Of a stretch of 64,000 nt of DNA, positions 24,692 to 36,529 are shown piece after piece. The position numbers were made by a program, and so were the translations under genes. The DNA lies in NCBI GenBank assembly GCA_025403435.1, contig CM046335.1, positions 5,113,101 to 5,177,100 on the forward strand, in the 5' to 3' direction. The notes below the pieces were generated by a model. It saw nothing but the letters and a program-made list of their open reading frames with translations, made no database searches and was not told where the DNA came from. This stretch comes from Artocarpus heterophyllus. Taxonomy: Eukaryota > Streptophyta > Magnoliopsida > Rosales > Moraceae. Every line of letters starts with the position of its first letter. The stretch's first letter is position 1.

Positions 24692-26526
24692 TAAGTTTTA
24701 TGCCTAACTTTCAAGAGAGTTCTAAGAGTGCCTTGCCAAAATTTATTAAAAAGAATTATTATAAAAATATGTCGCTTGTCACAGAAATGACATATCTTTT
24801 GCCTTTGTATTGCCTTTTCTTTCTTTCGTTTCATTTCCTGGAACTTTCTTTTTCTTGAGGCCTGATTCACATACATATACATTAAAACTACCATAAAACT
24901 TTTTGTAGGCTTTTTCTCTCTCTCTCTCCCTTTTAAACCAAGGGGTGGGGATTCAAACACTACATCTTATGGTGTGGTGAAGTAAAATTTAAAATTACCG
25001 ATAGACTATGGGTGCACTTGTTTTTTTTATTATTTTGTTAAAGTTTGTTGTTTGATTACATGAAAACGACATATCCGTTTTAAGAACGCATATATGCTAT
25101 CGTTTTTGTTCATCGTAGTTCAAGTTAACAGTATGTCACTGTGTTGTATAATTGCGAACATGATGTCATGGGGATTTTAAGTTTTGATTATTTTCTTAAG
25201 TGATTAATCCGCACTTTTTAAAAAAAATTATTATTTAAATAATTTTAATTCGAAAGAGTAATGCATTGTTGTACACATTATTTTGACCAAATCTCACATT
25301 CGTAGTGAATTTTATATATGATTCGGAAATTTGAAGAAAATTATTCCTATTAATAATAACTAAAGGACTCGTGAATAAGTACAAATAAATAAATGAACAA
25401 GTTTACAACGAGCATGTATTAATTCGTTAAACAGTAACTATAAGGTCTCTTTCATGGCTAGAAGCACATGACTTTACATATAGGTTTAGAAAGGAGAAAT
25501 AATAATGGAGTTCCCGCTAGACAAAATTAGAATGCGACAAATTTTTGAAACTGAAAGAAAAGCGAGCCCGTCTACCCAAATTTCCCAAAACCAAACATTA
25601 TTATGATCTGTTTTGCAGTGGCCTGGGTTGGAATTAATTAATGGTCTAGTATTGAAAGAGGTTAAGTACTAGAAGTGGTCCAAATAAATAAATAAATATA
25701 TATATATATTACTACACAACAAGGTAAACCACAATCTAACCATGCTATAAGCTTGTTGATTCAGTTAGGTAGTCTATATACTAAAAAATGTGCCATATGT
25801 GACGAATAATTTTCTCACAACTAGTCAGAAAATTAATGGGAATGTATTGCAAAAGGTAATAGAACCCGAGTCCCATATCGCTTAAACATATCAACCAACA
25901 GTAACTTATAAGGACATTGGGTCATACCAACCTAACATGTTAATATTTTAATATGAAAGTTCAAGTCCTTAGAAAGTCTAATTTTCACCATGTATTAGAG
26001 CCCAACAAGCTTAAACGAGCGGCTTAATCTATCAGAACCCGAGTCCTACATCCTTTAAACAAATGGATATTGAGTTACAATAATTAAGATGAAAGCTCAA
26101 GTCCTTGAAGGTCTACTATTTAGTAATATTTTCAAAATAGGTAAAAATAGTTTTATTATGAGAAATGCAAATTTTTGAAGAGCAGTGCTGAGAATATTTT
26201 TAAAACTTTTGCATTGAAAAAAATGCAAAACATTTTAAGGACACTGAAACAATTCCAAATGGGGGTACGTGTGATATATTGTCTATAGGCATTCAAGTTA
26301 TTCTCAGAAATCAACATTAAATTATGAGTTATAAGCGAAAACAAAAGAGAGAGAGTGAGAGAGAGAGAGAGAGAGGCGTAGCTTTCGGCCCATACAAAAT
26401 ATACTTAGTAAGATTCAAACGCATGCTTGAATTTCATCTTGTTAAAAAATAAGCCTAATAATACTTACGCGTGAAGGAAAAACTGTTGTTTCATGTATAA
26501 CTAACTGATAGACTAATGTATCATAT

Positions 26527-27260
26527 GCCCTCAAAATCAAGGGTCAAGTACACCCTTCTTTCACGTTTAGATTAATTGAAAAAATAAAAACTATTTCCGT
26601 TATTTTTATATAATTTTTAAGGTATAAATATTACGTAATACTTTTTACCCCAAAATTACGTACGGTGAGTTGTAACTAGTTAATACTTGTTAGCAAAATG
26701 GACGTAGATAACAGAAAATACTCTAATAAAAATTTACTGTGGATGGTTAGAAATATAGCGAAAACAAATTTTATGTTGCCCAAAATGTTGCCCTTGGCGG
26801 GTCAGTAATATTATTTCTAAAGAACATACTTTTTTGAGGCTTATTTTCACGCATATGGAGAAGATTTAAAAAATAATAATAATAAAATGTGCTTATATTA
26901 TTCAAACCGTGGTACCCGTTCAGTTTCTAGACTCCGTCATTGGTCAAAAGTTAAATATATATCTACAGAAATTCAAACTTAAAATAAAATTTGTATAATT
27001 TAAATTTATGTAATTAAATTTATATTAAGTTAATTTATATAATTAAGTCACCTTAAAATTCCTGGAACTCTATATATTTTTCTTTTCTGACTAATAATAT
27101 TAGAGTGATGGCTTGGTATAGGATGGATAGATTCTTAAGTGCCAACTTAGTTGATATACGATTATTTATCTTGATGTTTGTTGTCCATTCTTTTCAGTTC
27201 ATTAAAAAAAAATAATAAAAAAAAAAAAAACTCCACTGCAAGCTTTTAAGTGCGTTATTA
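26527..27260 (+). promoter_or_regulatory. damaged promoter region of type III pseudogene at 27368
   Basis: The type III upstream block (ctcaaaatcaagggtcaag) and a W-box core GGTCAA at 26942-26947 are kept. About 230 bp of unrelated AT-rich DNA (about 26990-27225) has entered between them and ctccactgcaag. The TATA box found in the other type III copies after this phrase is missing: the sequence runs ctccactgcaagcttttaagtg directly to cttgtctcctg. Confidence 0.55.
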
Positions 27261-27367
27261 CTTGTCTCCTGAATTAGTTTTTCAATATTTCGTTTACTTA
27301 CACCTTTGTTATATATTTAGCTAGCTTTGTGTGTGTGTGTGTGTGTTTTTTTTACAAATTATCTAAA

Positions 27368-27633
27368 ATGAGGAAACTAACTAATATTAGTGTTCTTTTG
27401 GTTCTAGGTACTGTTCTTGTTCTTGTCAATGTCCATCCAATTGACGCCTGTAGAGCCTTGAAGGAGGACCTAAACTTGGTGAAGTTATAAAGATGATCTT
27501 CTGTTGCTATCATCGCACGCTGAGGACGAGTCGAGACACTCCTCCTGCACCGAACTCGCATTTGATCCCTTCATTGATCGACGGAATGCCTCATTCTCGC
27601 GGAGAAACTGAACCTCAAGGTTCGCTCTTGGCG
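27368..27633 (+). pseudogene. secreted peptide precursor, type III (truncated)
   Basis: From the ATG at 27368 the frame gives a good signal peptide (MRKLTNISVLL..HPIDA) and CRALKEDLNLVKL, then a stop at 27488-27490 where the intact gene reads on. Homology continues in another frame: RDTPPAPN, then a C-terminal TEPQGSLLA, with the original stop tag changed to tac near 27631. The FAGHA block is lost in a deletion. The core promoter lacks a TATA box as well. A 40-residue product is conceivable but would lack the conserved region. Confidence 0.85.
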
Positions 27634-27759
27634 TACTTCTACCCTGCAAAAAGTAGAAGAAGAAAAGGAATAAAATCACTGATTTATCACCTAATTCTTT
27701 TCCTTTTTTGTCTTTCAAATTTATATGTTGTATAATTCGTTGTTCAAGATGTATCATCC

Positions 27760-28990
27760 CCTGATATCATATACAAATTAAATGTATAATCACACTCCAG
27801 CAACATCAACTACCAGATTATGTTTCTGCAAGATTGGTTATTAATTGATTTGGCCTATATTCTTGATGAATATTCGCAGTTTCTTGATTGATTGGGATGG
27901 TTTATATCCCTATTGACTTACTATATCAGTAGGTATATTACTCGCTATGATGTCCAAACCAACTTTTTTTTGGTGGTTAATTGAAGCTGACAAAATGCAG
28001 CAGCAACTGTTTCTAAATTAAGTGAAATGAAAATGAATTACTTACATCTCTTTTTTTTGGTTTGGTATGACTAATATGCAATTAGTTACAAACTTTAGTT
28101 TAATTTTTATCGTAACAAAAACTTTTAGCCACTAAGCTTCTAATAATGAAATGTTTGCGTGAATAAAAATCTTGTGGCTAAAAGTTTTAGTCATAATAAA
28201 AATTAAATTAAAGTTTGTCACTAAATGCATATTAATTATAACAAATGTTGTGACTAAAAGTTTGTTAAAAACTGTTATAACTAAAAGTTTAGTTTTTTAT
28301 AGTAATATTCTGGCCAGTCGTTGAAAAGATCAACACAACCTCAGATAATCTCTGAAAAACTCTAAATCTTTTAACATGTATTTTTTTTCCTCTCTACCCT
28401 TTTATTTTTCCAAGTACTTGGTTCTGGCTTGAGATTTTGTAACAAGGGATATTTGGGTATCTTTTGAATAGAATCATATATCTAAAATATTGTCTAACTA
28501 ATCACATCCTACTACATTATGCAAACAAATTTAAAATAGTCTTTAATTAACTTTTTAATATTTATTTATTAAATGATGTAGCAAAATGTGATTAGTTAGA
28601 TCTTATCTAGGACAATAAAAAAAGACAAATGATCTGAATCTATATGTCCCTTTGCCATAGTGTGAACCATGGCTCAATTTACTAGAAGAATGCTTTGACT
28701 ATTTTTATTACCCCTTCTCCCTTTTAGGATTGTTTAATTTGTAAGTTTTTTCAGGTTCATTTTAAACTTTCATATCTGTACTCATTGATAATATCAATTA
28801 TATTAGGAACACTAATTTTAATCTTAACTTTGTAAAGACTGTTACATCAATTAATGATACAAGATATATAGCATCTCTCAATGAAAAATGGTAATTCAAG
28901 AATTGGTATAAAAGTTGGTGTCTGATATCTATAAAATCTATAAAATAGGAAACTTAGTGTGAGATAGGCCATAGAGTAGATAGTTACCTA
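27760..28990. other. intergenic stretch with degraded MITE
   Basis: AT-rich. About 28072-28312 holds a degraded copy of the CACTA-like MITE family seen at 38320 (ttgtgactaaaagtttgttaaaaactg, in part). Block 28776-28990 is repeated with changes at 29606-29790, on the other side of the LINE fragment. No gene. Confidence 0.5.
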
Positions 28991-28995
28991 GGAGG

Positions 28996-29500
28996 ATTTT
29001 TTTTAAATGAATAATTGGAGAGGAAGAATTCAAGAATCAATAGGCAGCCCAGCTAGGGTTGCATCTCTTAATAATTCCATCCTGCGTTGAACCTCTTCCA
29101 AACTTTATTAAAAGAAAAGAATAACCTATTACAATATTCAGAGTAAAACATGATAAAAAGCAAGCAAAGCTAAGAAAGTAAAGCAATCTAAAGACTCATA
29201 CAAGCTAAACACCGATGACAGAAGTTCAAGCGGTGACTTTCTTTTTGATAATTAGTTTTGAAGATGGGTCTCATTAACAACCTTGATGCTTGCAAAGTTT
29301 ACAATCGAATATAAGATAAGATTATCTGACAAATGATCTATAATTTGGCAGGAACGACAAATCCTTATTGATCAATTACAAGAGCCAAAGTCGGGGATAT
29401 TGAACCACCAATACCAAGATTGTTGATGACTGACAACATATCCAGCAAGTTTACCTCCAATATGATTACCTTCTGGATAAATATGGGAGGCATGATATGT
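28996..29500 (-). mobile_element. 5'-truncated LINE fragment (RNase H end)
   Basis: The - strand, read from about 29497, gives HIYPEGNHIGGKLAGY followed by WYWWFNIPDFG. This is the pattern of the C-terminal RNase H domain of plant LINE retrotransposons (H-Y-R-E-G-N-x-x-A-D-x-L-A, then W..P). A poly-T run at 28996-29003 on the + strand would be the poly(A) tail. Stops interrupt the frame. Compared with the paralogous sequence near 16180-16200 (taacctaagtggaatgtac), the fragment splits tagttacctag from aatagaatgtac, which supports insertion. Short, dead copy. Confidence 0.6.
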
Positions 29501-29959
29501 AATAGAATGTACTAATTAATATTGATAGTTGTTTTCTCTCGTCAATTTATTGATTTGTTTTTTGTTCTAATTCTCTTATCAATTTTTTTATTCTTGTACT
29601 TATTAGTAATATCAATAATGTTTGTAACACTAACTCTCGTAAATTTTACAAATATTGTCAAATCAATTAATGATACGAGATAACACCTCTCAAAAAAAAA
29701 AAAAAAAGAACACTTCAAGAGTTAATATAAATGTTGTGATAAAGTTGGTGTTTGATAATGGAAACCTGGTGCGAGATGGCTAATCACACTCCATAAACGA
29801 GTTTCAATTCTTCGTTCTCATTAATTTTTTGTTTCAAATTAATGTTATTGAACAGAACGTCGGCACTATTAATATATATTATAAAACAATATATGGAGTT
29901 CCATTTTCACTTTAATTTCATTTTACTACCTAGTGTTGAACAGAGGCGGCCAACTTTGT

Positions 29960-30334
29960 TACCGGTGTGAGATGGTGAGAATGAGGTGGGATTTAATCAA
30001 TTTTATATATGTTTCCCAAGATCTCCAGCAATATTTCTGAAGAAAAAGTACTCGGGAAAAAAAAAGAAAGAAAAAGTATCAAAATCCGTAAACACGGCCC
30101 AAAAAAAAAAGTGGACTAACTGGGGGCACATTTCCTCGTAATTCTTGATGCTTGCAAAATAAGAAAATTTAGAATTCGATTTCAAACCAAAGTTTCCTTT
30201 TCAATATTCAACTTCAAAACAAACGTTATTCCATGGAATTCGTCAAGAGTCAAAACTTACTTCCGTCTTGCGGAAATATTGAAATTAAGAATGTGAAATC
30301 GTAGAACTACCTAAGTTTTGGTGCACTATAAAAA
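29960..30334 (+). promoter_or_regulatory. promoter region of type II gene at 30515
   Basis: Contains gatggtgagaatgaggtggg, the upstream block cacatttcctcgtaattc (30127 onward) with a mutated RY motif (gatgcttgc), and two TCAA-rich W-box-like cores near 30241. The TATA box TATAAAAA lies at 30327-30334 in the context TTTGGTGCAC. Confidence 0.6.
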
Positions 30335-30514
30335 CCCCTTATCCCAACCATGAATTCTTCATCAACAATATTTCGTTTCATAAAATCCTTTTTACATATA
30401 GAATCCCTAGGACTCCTCCACAATTAGTTCTTCAAAAAATAATCTATTTTATTGTCATTCTTAAATATCTTTCCTAGTTAGCCTTTGATCAGCAATTGTC
30501 CCAAAAAAAAAAAA

Positions 30515-30793
30515 ATGAAGAGGCACCTAGTTAAATTGCTTTTGCTTCTTGCAACTGTTCTTGTTCTTATCAATATCCGTCCAAGTGAGGCAGGTAGAGT
30601 CTTGAACCATGACCAAATACTTTCCAACAACAAACAAGCTCTTTTGCTACTACCTTCTCTTAGGGGAGACACTCCCTCTTCACCAAACCCAGACCAACCG
30701 TCGTCGACGATCAACCAAATGGGCTTCGCTCGCCACGCCATGCCCCCTCCTCGTATGTATAAACCGATCCAACCGCGAGGTTCGGTCGCGTAA
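30515..30793 (+). CDS. small secreted peptide precursor, type II (intact)
   Basis: A 92-residue gene. The reading frame is open from 30485, but the ATG at 30515 after the A-run begins the signal peptide (MKRHLVKLLLLLATV..RPSEA) and aligns with the other type II starts. Then come GRVLNHDQ, SNNKQALLLLPSLRGDTPSSPNP in part, DQPSSTINQ, MGFARHAMPPPR and the ending GSVA. It is nearly identical to the gene at 37040 and slightly more distant from 17052. The UTR from TATA to ATG is about 188 bp. Secreted signal precursor inferred; family unassigned. Confidence 0.8.
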   Translation: MKRHLVKLLLLLATVLVLINIRPSEAGRVLNHDQILSNNKQALLLLPSLRGDTPSSPNPDQPSSTINQMGFARHAMPPPRMYKPIQPRGSVA

Positions 30794-30799
30794 GTTTTT

Positions 30800-32475
30800 A
30801 ATCCCAATGACCAAAGACAAATCTTTGTCATTCCAAACAGCCTGAAAAGTTGAAGATTATTATGAATAACGAGAATAAGTTAATAACGTTTGTTCCCGTG
30901 TGGTGTTTTTTTTTTTTTGTGCATCTCTCAATATTGTGCTCGTATATTTAAGTTTATACAAACGATCACAAAATAGAACAAAATTTTAGAGATTCTTATG
31001 CTCCGTTCTTTTTTTTTCTGTATTTCTTTTTTCATGTAAGGAATGTATATTATATAATAATCCTGATCGATCAGGGGTGAATAAAAAGAACATGCTCTAT
31101 TTATTGTTTTTCTACTTGATCAATTTGACGTTTATCAATGGTTTATCTTGTTGAATTCAAAAACTACACACGGAGATTCAGGGGAAAAAAAAGAAACAAA
31201 ACAAAAACGAAAGGAAAAAAAAAATCACATACACGTGTATGTATATTTGTACGTTCATCATTATCGTTTTTAGCATATATATATATATAATTATATATAT
31301 ATATATATATATGTATACACAGTTCTCGTTGCATGAAAAATAAAAGGCCACGCCTTGGCGGCTCAACATGATCCTGCAAGATGTACGTTTCTAGTTAATC
31401 GAAGTTAATGTTATATAAATAGAAAATGGATAAGTGGAGGCAAACCTAACTACTTGCGGACGAATTTTCCACTTTATAATTCCAAGGGGTATGTATTTTG
31501 TTTATCTTCTTGATAGACTACGTGAAAATTTTGTTTCTTATGTAATACATGATATCATTTTTGCTTGGGACGCTTCTCAAGACACAATTTTCTTGTAATA
31601 TTAGAGCGGCCCACTCATTGCTCGATTGCTCGATTGCACCATACATCAAGCATATATATGACGTCAAAGGTTGATCATATGAAAAATATCTAAAAGTTTT
31701 TGCTCTTATTCCCGTGAAGAATAACTAAAAGAGTCGTAAATGAGAACAAATAAATGAATAACTGAATAATAAAATAAGAGAACAAGCATGTATTAATTCA
31801 TGGAAAGCAAGTTACAGTCTAGTTAATACATTACACTTTAAACATAATTGAATCCATAATTTTACGGTTCAAACTCACTTTTTTTTTTATGGTTTTTTCT
31901 CTTATATTATAATATTTTTATTTTAACTTATAGTTCCAATTATGTTCTCAAACGCTAGTAACACTTGGTTCAAAAATTATAATAGAATTTCCGCGAGACA
32001 AAATTAAATGCTGCAAATTTTTGACACTGATCAAGATCAAATAATTATCACTGTAAGCCTCTCTTCCAAATTCCAAAACCCAAACATTACAAATTTATTA
32101 TCTGCGGTGGACTGGACTCGAATTCATTATTGGTCAATATTCAAAAAGACGTTAAATACTGGAAGCGGTCTACATATATATTTAAAAGCGGTCCAAATAT
32201 ATATATATATATATACACGCACATATATGCACATATATATATATATATGTGTGTGTATATATATATAACCACACGGCAAGGAGAAATCACAGTCTAACGA
32301 TGCTAATTAAGCAAGCTTGCTGACTCAGTCAGGTAGGTCAATACTAAGACAACGGGCCAAAGTGGTGAATAAATGTATTTACTCACAACTCATCACAAAA
32401 TTAATGTGAATAAGTGTTTGTATGTGTATGGGAGATATTGTCTACAGCAGTTAAGTTATTCTCAGAAACAAACAT
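30800..32475. other. 3' flank and intergenic stretch
   Basis: The 3' flank to about 31600 matches the flanks of the other type II genes (for example aattccaaggggtatgtattttg). It contains TA microsatellites near 31277-31312 and 32191-32270. Nothing coding is supported. Confidence 0.5.
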
Positions 32476-32483
32476 TTAATAAC

Positions 32484-32631
32484 GTGTTTGAAAGAGTAGT
32501 TCAAACCATCAACTTAGATTTTGAGAATTGTAACATGTAAAAGCTTTTTATTATAGTCTTTTATTATAATAAGTTAGAGTTTTATACTATTTATATTTTA
32601 AACTAATAGTTTGAACTACTCTTTCAAACAC
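32484..32631. mobile_element. MITE with near-perfect inverted repeats
   Basis: The left end GTGTTTGAAAGAGTAGTTCA and the complement of the right end agree over about 23 bases. Outside a one-base C on each side, TTTAATAA (32475-32482) and TTTAAGAA (32633-32640) form a probable 8-bp target duplication with one change. Size and duplication fit a hAT-type MITE. Confidence 0.8.
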
Positions 32632-32929
32632 CTTTAAGAATTACAGAGGAAAAAAACAGCAACAACAACAACTGAGAAGTAGCTTCCGCGCCATGCAAAA
32701 TATAAGGTTCACAAGCATGCTTTGCATTTTCCGTTATTCAAAATAAACGTAATAATACTTGCGCGTGAAGCAACACTATTATTTCGTATATCTTTAACAT
32801 ATATATGAAGAGAGAAAAGGTTTCAAATGTTGTGATTAGGTAAAAATGATGAAACGTTTTTTTAATGTTTCATCATGTGTCAGTGTATTGTTCACTAAAT
32901 TCAATTTGCTTCCCATGTTTTTGAAATAG

Positions 32930-33148
32930 ATTTTCCAGCAAGAGCAAGATCACATATTTCAACCTCACAGGATCACACCATTAGGGGAGTGGAGAACCCA
33001 CGAGCTACAAGCTGCACTGGAGGAGGCGTTTTCTGCACATGTGCAGTGCCATTGGCTAAAGCAGGACCACGTGGATGACCGAGGTGGGGCCCACGTTGAT
33101 GCAGGTGCAGTGGTCTATCAAGTCACTCGCCTTAGCACGCACTCATCC
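32930..33148 (+). other. GC-rich island with a 73-codon open stretch, no start codon
   Basis: This piece is clearly more GC-rich than its surroundings and stays open for 73 codons between two TAG triplets, with no ATG to begin it. It begins after attttccag, which resembles a splice acceptor. The translation includes HELQAALEEAF and AHVQCHWLKQ, which I do not recognise. It could be a captured exon fragment, part of a transposon, or chance. Confidence 0.3.
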
Positions 33149-33351
33149 TAGCCATCCACAAGCTTCATCGGATGACTGTGATGCCTTTTCTTAGTTTTTT
33201 TCTTTCTCTTTTTTTTTTATTTTTTATTTTTTTCTCATTCTCGTCCTTTTTATACATATTTACTTTTACCCTAAATCTTTTACTTTTTTTGTTAAGAGGC
33301 TTAATACACACGCAGAACTCTTCGACTAATATATAATAGATTAATAGATAT

Positions 33352-34170
33352 GCCCACAAAGTCAAAGCAACAATTACACCCTTCTTATACGTTTAGCTTA
33401 ACTGAGGAAAACGTCTCTCTGGTGTTTTCATATTTTAAAGGCATATATATGACCTAGTCTTTTTACCCCTAAATTACGTACGATGAGTTTAATTACACTA
33501 ATTGTTAGACCATAGTACGATATCGTGACTAAAAATATATGAAAATAATATATTTAATGTTCTATTCTATTTGCGTCTATGCATGATATTATTTTAAATT
33601 CATATCTACTTTTTTTCATAATTATATTAAGCTTTAAAATTTATAAAAGTAAATTTTTAGACATTAAAATAATTTAAAAGTAACAATATAATAATGATAA
33701 AAGTTAATAAATCAACCAATAAAAATTATATGTTAAATTTTTCATATGCTATTTATATTTGGTGACAAATTTTACATTAAATTTAGGATATAAAATTGAC
33801 ATCAAAGATGATATTAGAGTGTTTTTTTTGGTCTTTGAAGGCTAAAATTTGACATTAGTATATCAATATAATATTGCCTTGCAGTTGCACTTAGTTGTTA
33901 CCGTGAGATAATGTATAAAACTTAGCAAAATGGACGCGGAGAACAAATTCTGACAAATATTTACTGTTTTCAAAGATTGAAAACAGCTAATATTGCGCTT
34001 TCCAGTAATATTTCTGAATAAAATATTTGATTTTGAGGCTTTATTACCGTGTTCATGCGCGCAGAAGACTTATTTAAAAATTAAAAAAAATGTTTATGTC
34101 AGTATTCAAAACCGAGTTATTCTTGTATGACCCATTCAATTTCTAAACTCAGCATCGTCATTAGTCAAAA

Positions 34171-34207
<37 letters not shown>

Positions 34208-34281
34208 GCAGAAATATTTCAAAATAAATTCAAGTCAACTCCACTACAATTCTTTTTGGTGAAGTAGTACTCCTATAAAAA
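33352..34281 (+). promoter_or_regulatory. promoter region of type III pseudogene at 34932
   Basis: The type III upstream block is near 33352-33450 (cccttcttatacgtttag). A W-box core AGTCAA lies near 34163-34168, followed by a TA microsatellite (about 34170-34204). TATA box TATAAAAA at 34274-34281. The ATG lies 658 bp further on because of an inserted element. Confidence 0.55.
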
Positions 34282-34380
34282 GTACCCCCTATATCCTGCA
34301 TTTACTAGTTCTACAATATACCTTGCCTTCAAGACGCCTTTGCTCTGCTTGTGTATCAAAACAAACAAATTATTTAGAAA

Positions 34381-34922
34381 GGTATTTGGCACTTTTTTTT
34401 TCCGCTAAAAAAGTATTTGACATAATTGTTTTTGAACTTATTGCACATTTGTAATTTATCTCTTGAATTTTTAGTTTTAGCATATTGCACTCTAAACTTA
34501 TAAATCTATATAAAAAAAAATTTACCCCCATTGATGGTAATTTTAATATTAGTTAATTGAAACTGACATATAATTTTCACATGGGTCATTAATTATAAGT
34601 ATAAAAGATTTTTTTTTGTATGAATGCTAATTTAAATGTATATTAAAAAATTAATACAAAATTTTTTATTTTAATGAAAACTTAATTAAAAATCTTAATC
34701 ATAATAAATTTAGGTTAAAATATATAAAAATAACCATTTGTGCTGTTGATCAATTATTCATATATAAATTACATATTAATTTGAATAAAAAAACTAAAAT
34801 TGCTATCAATAAAGGGTGATTTGTTACAAATTTGTAAGTTCAAAATGCAACTTATCAAAATTAAAAATAAAGACAAATTACAAAATGTGCAACAAATTTA
34901 GGGGACAACAGTGTCAAATACC
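34381..34922. mobile_element. inverted-repeat element inside a peptide-gene 5' leader
   Basis: Begins GGTATTTGGCAC and ends GTGTCAAATACC, an inverted repeat with one difference. Flanks ttTAGAAa and ccTAGAAtg suggest a 5-bp duplication (TAGAA), which would extend the ends by a few bases. The inside is AT-rich and non-coding. Without it, the TATA-to-ATG distance of the 34932 copy would be about 116 bp, as in the other type III copies. Confidence 0.65.
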
Positions 34923-34931
34923 CCGCCTAGA

Positions 34932-35195
34932 ATGAGAAAACTAATTATATTAGTGTTCTTTTGGTTCTAGCCACTGTTCTTTGTTCTTATCAATGTCCAT
35001 CCAATTGAGGACCAAACATTGGTGAATAACGAAGATCTTGTGTTACTATCATCGCTGCGCACGAGTACTCGAGACCCTCCTTCTGCACCGAACCCGTGTA
35101 TCCCTCCGTTGGTCAGCGAAAGGACTTACGCGGGGCACGCCGCTATGGCTCTTACTCGCGAAGAAACTGAACCTCAAGCTTTGCTCTCGGCGTAG
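34932..35195 (+). pseudogene. secreted peptide precursor, type III (degraded)
   Basis: Frame MRKLIILVFFWF then stop: small indels have broken the signal peptide. Relative to the other type III copies about 21 bp are gone between attgag and gaccaaa, removing the CRVLKE segment; the short repeat gag at both edges suggests slippage. From gtccatccaattgag to the final tag at 35193-35195 the original frame is open again and still carries DPPSAPNP, TYAGHAAM and a TEPQ..LLSA ending. The conserved C-terminal block has outlived the signal peptide. Confidence 0.85.
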
Positions 35196-35199
35196 CATC

Positions 35200-36520
35200 T
35201 ACCCTGCAGAAAAATGAAGGTAAAGAAACAGGAGCAGACACGTTAATAATTGTTTTGTTTTGTTTTTAATTTATTTTTTGATGTTGTATAATTCTTTGTA
35301 CGAGATGTATTATCCCGAAATATATACAAATCAAATGTACGATGCACAATCCCAGCAACATGAACTACCAAAATATTATTGTAAAAATGCCTATTTTGGC
35401 CTCTATTGCTGATGAATATTTTCAATTTTCTTGATTGATTTGGATGGTTAATCTCCCTATTGACTTACCATATGCAGGAAGAGTTTCTACTTTAGGTGAA
35501 ACAAAATTGAACTTAATTCAATCAATAAAGATTATGGCTGTGCACTGGAAAGATCAATATCAGCATACAATCTTGCATGGTGCCTAAATAACTCTCAATC
35601 TTTAGATATGTTTTCTTTTTCCTCTCTAGATTTTTTTCAGTACTTGGTTTTGGCTAGAGTTTTTATTAATGAAACACATTTGGTTTCTTTTGGGCGGATT
35701 CAAATGTCCAAAAGTATCATAAAACCAACATCATGTCGTATTATTTAAAAAATTTAAAATATTCTTTAATTGATCATATTTATGTAAACTGCTTTGACAC
35801 CATTTTAAACAATAAAAATTGTACATCTGATCCAAATTCAAATCCCTTTTTATTGTATGAACCATGACTCAATTTACCGGTACACCACGTATCCTCTAAC
35901 TATATTAGCCTTCTCTTTGTGTTTTTTTCGCTCCAAGAGTTTTATAAAACGTTCTTGATAGGAAAATAAATGTGAATGTAAAATACTATTGAATTCAATT
36001 GGGTCTATAAATCTAATTGGTTAGAGGTTTTGATCTCTCTCAATTTCAAAATCTAGAATTTGAATCAATGTCGTTTTATTGAACCTAAGCCCTCTAAATT
36101 GGATTGATTTATCCTTTTTAGGTTTCATTTCAGTTGAAATTTTTTTATTTGCAATGTACGAGGATGCCCCGTCCTCCGTTTCTTGTACTTATTAATAATA
36201 TTTACGAATCGTTGTGAGATATATAGGCTATCTATTGGATTGTAACTTGGTTGAATGTACTATTTAACTTTGATATGATTTTCGTATTTCGATTAATTAA
36301 GAAAGAATATACCGCTCCTCAAGAAGAAAATTTTCCCACATTTGTACATAGTATAGAGAAAAAAGCCAATTGCAGCCTAATTTGTGTTTCAAAAGTTCTG
36401 AACAGGTACGTATATTATTATATATTAATTAAAACAATATATGGAATTCCAATTTCATTTTATTACCTGGTGTTAAAACAGAGGCCAACTTAATTAATTC
36501 ATATAATCGTGAGATATATT
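35200..36520. other. intergenic stretch
   Basis: The 3' flank of the type III pseudogene is similar to 15000-16300 (atcaatatcagcata, gaccatggccc-like phrases, ttattaataatattt). No gene supported. Confidence 0.5.
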
Positions 36521-36529
36521 TGGCAGGGG

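Larger units (their letters stand above)
17491..25810. repeat. segmental duplication, copy 1
   Basis: From gtctatgcatacgatatcac onward this segment matches 55665-64000 almost base for base, with scattered substitutions and small indels. It includes the intact type I gene at 23794. Copy 1 has a tandem duplication of about 37 bp (accgcatcgtttgataaacctg) near 23170-23240 that copy 2 lacks. Copy 2 has an extra piece of about 75 bp near 57616-57692. Copy 2 runs off the window, so the right limit shown is only a minimum. Confidence 0.9.

Noticed and set aside
30478..30831. Long - strand reading frame opposite the type II gene (similar ones opposite 9004, 14684, 27368 and 37040)
   Set aside because: It recurs only because the sense genes are paralogous. 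It has no signal, domain or promoter of its own and varies in frame between copies.
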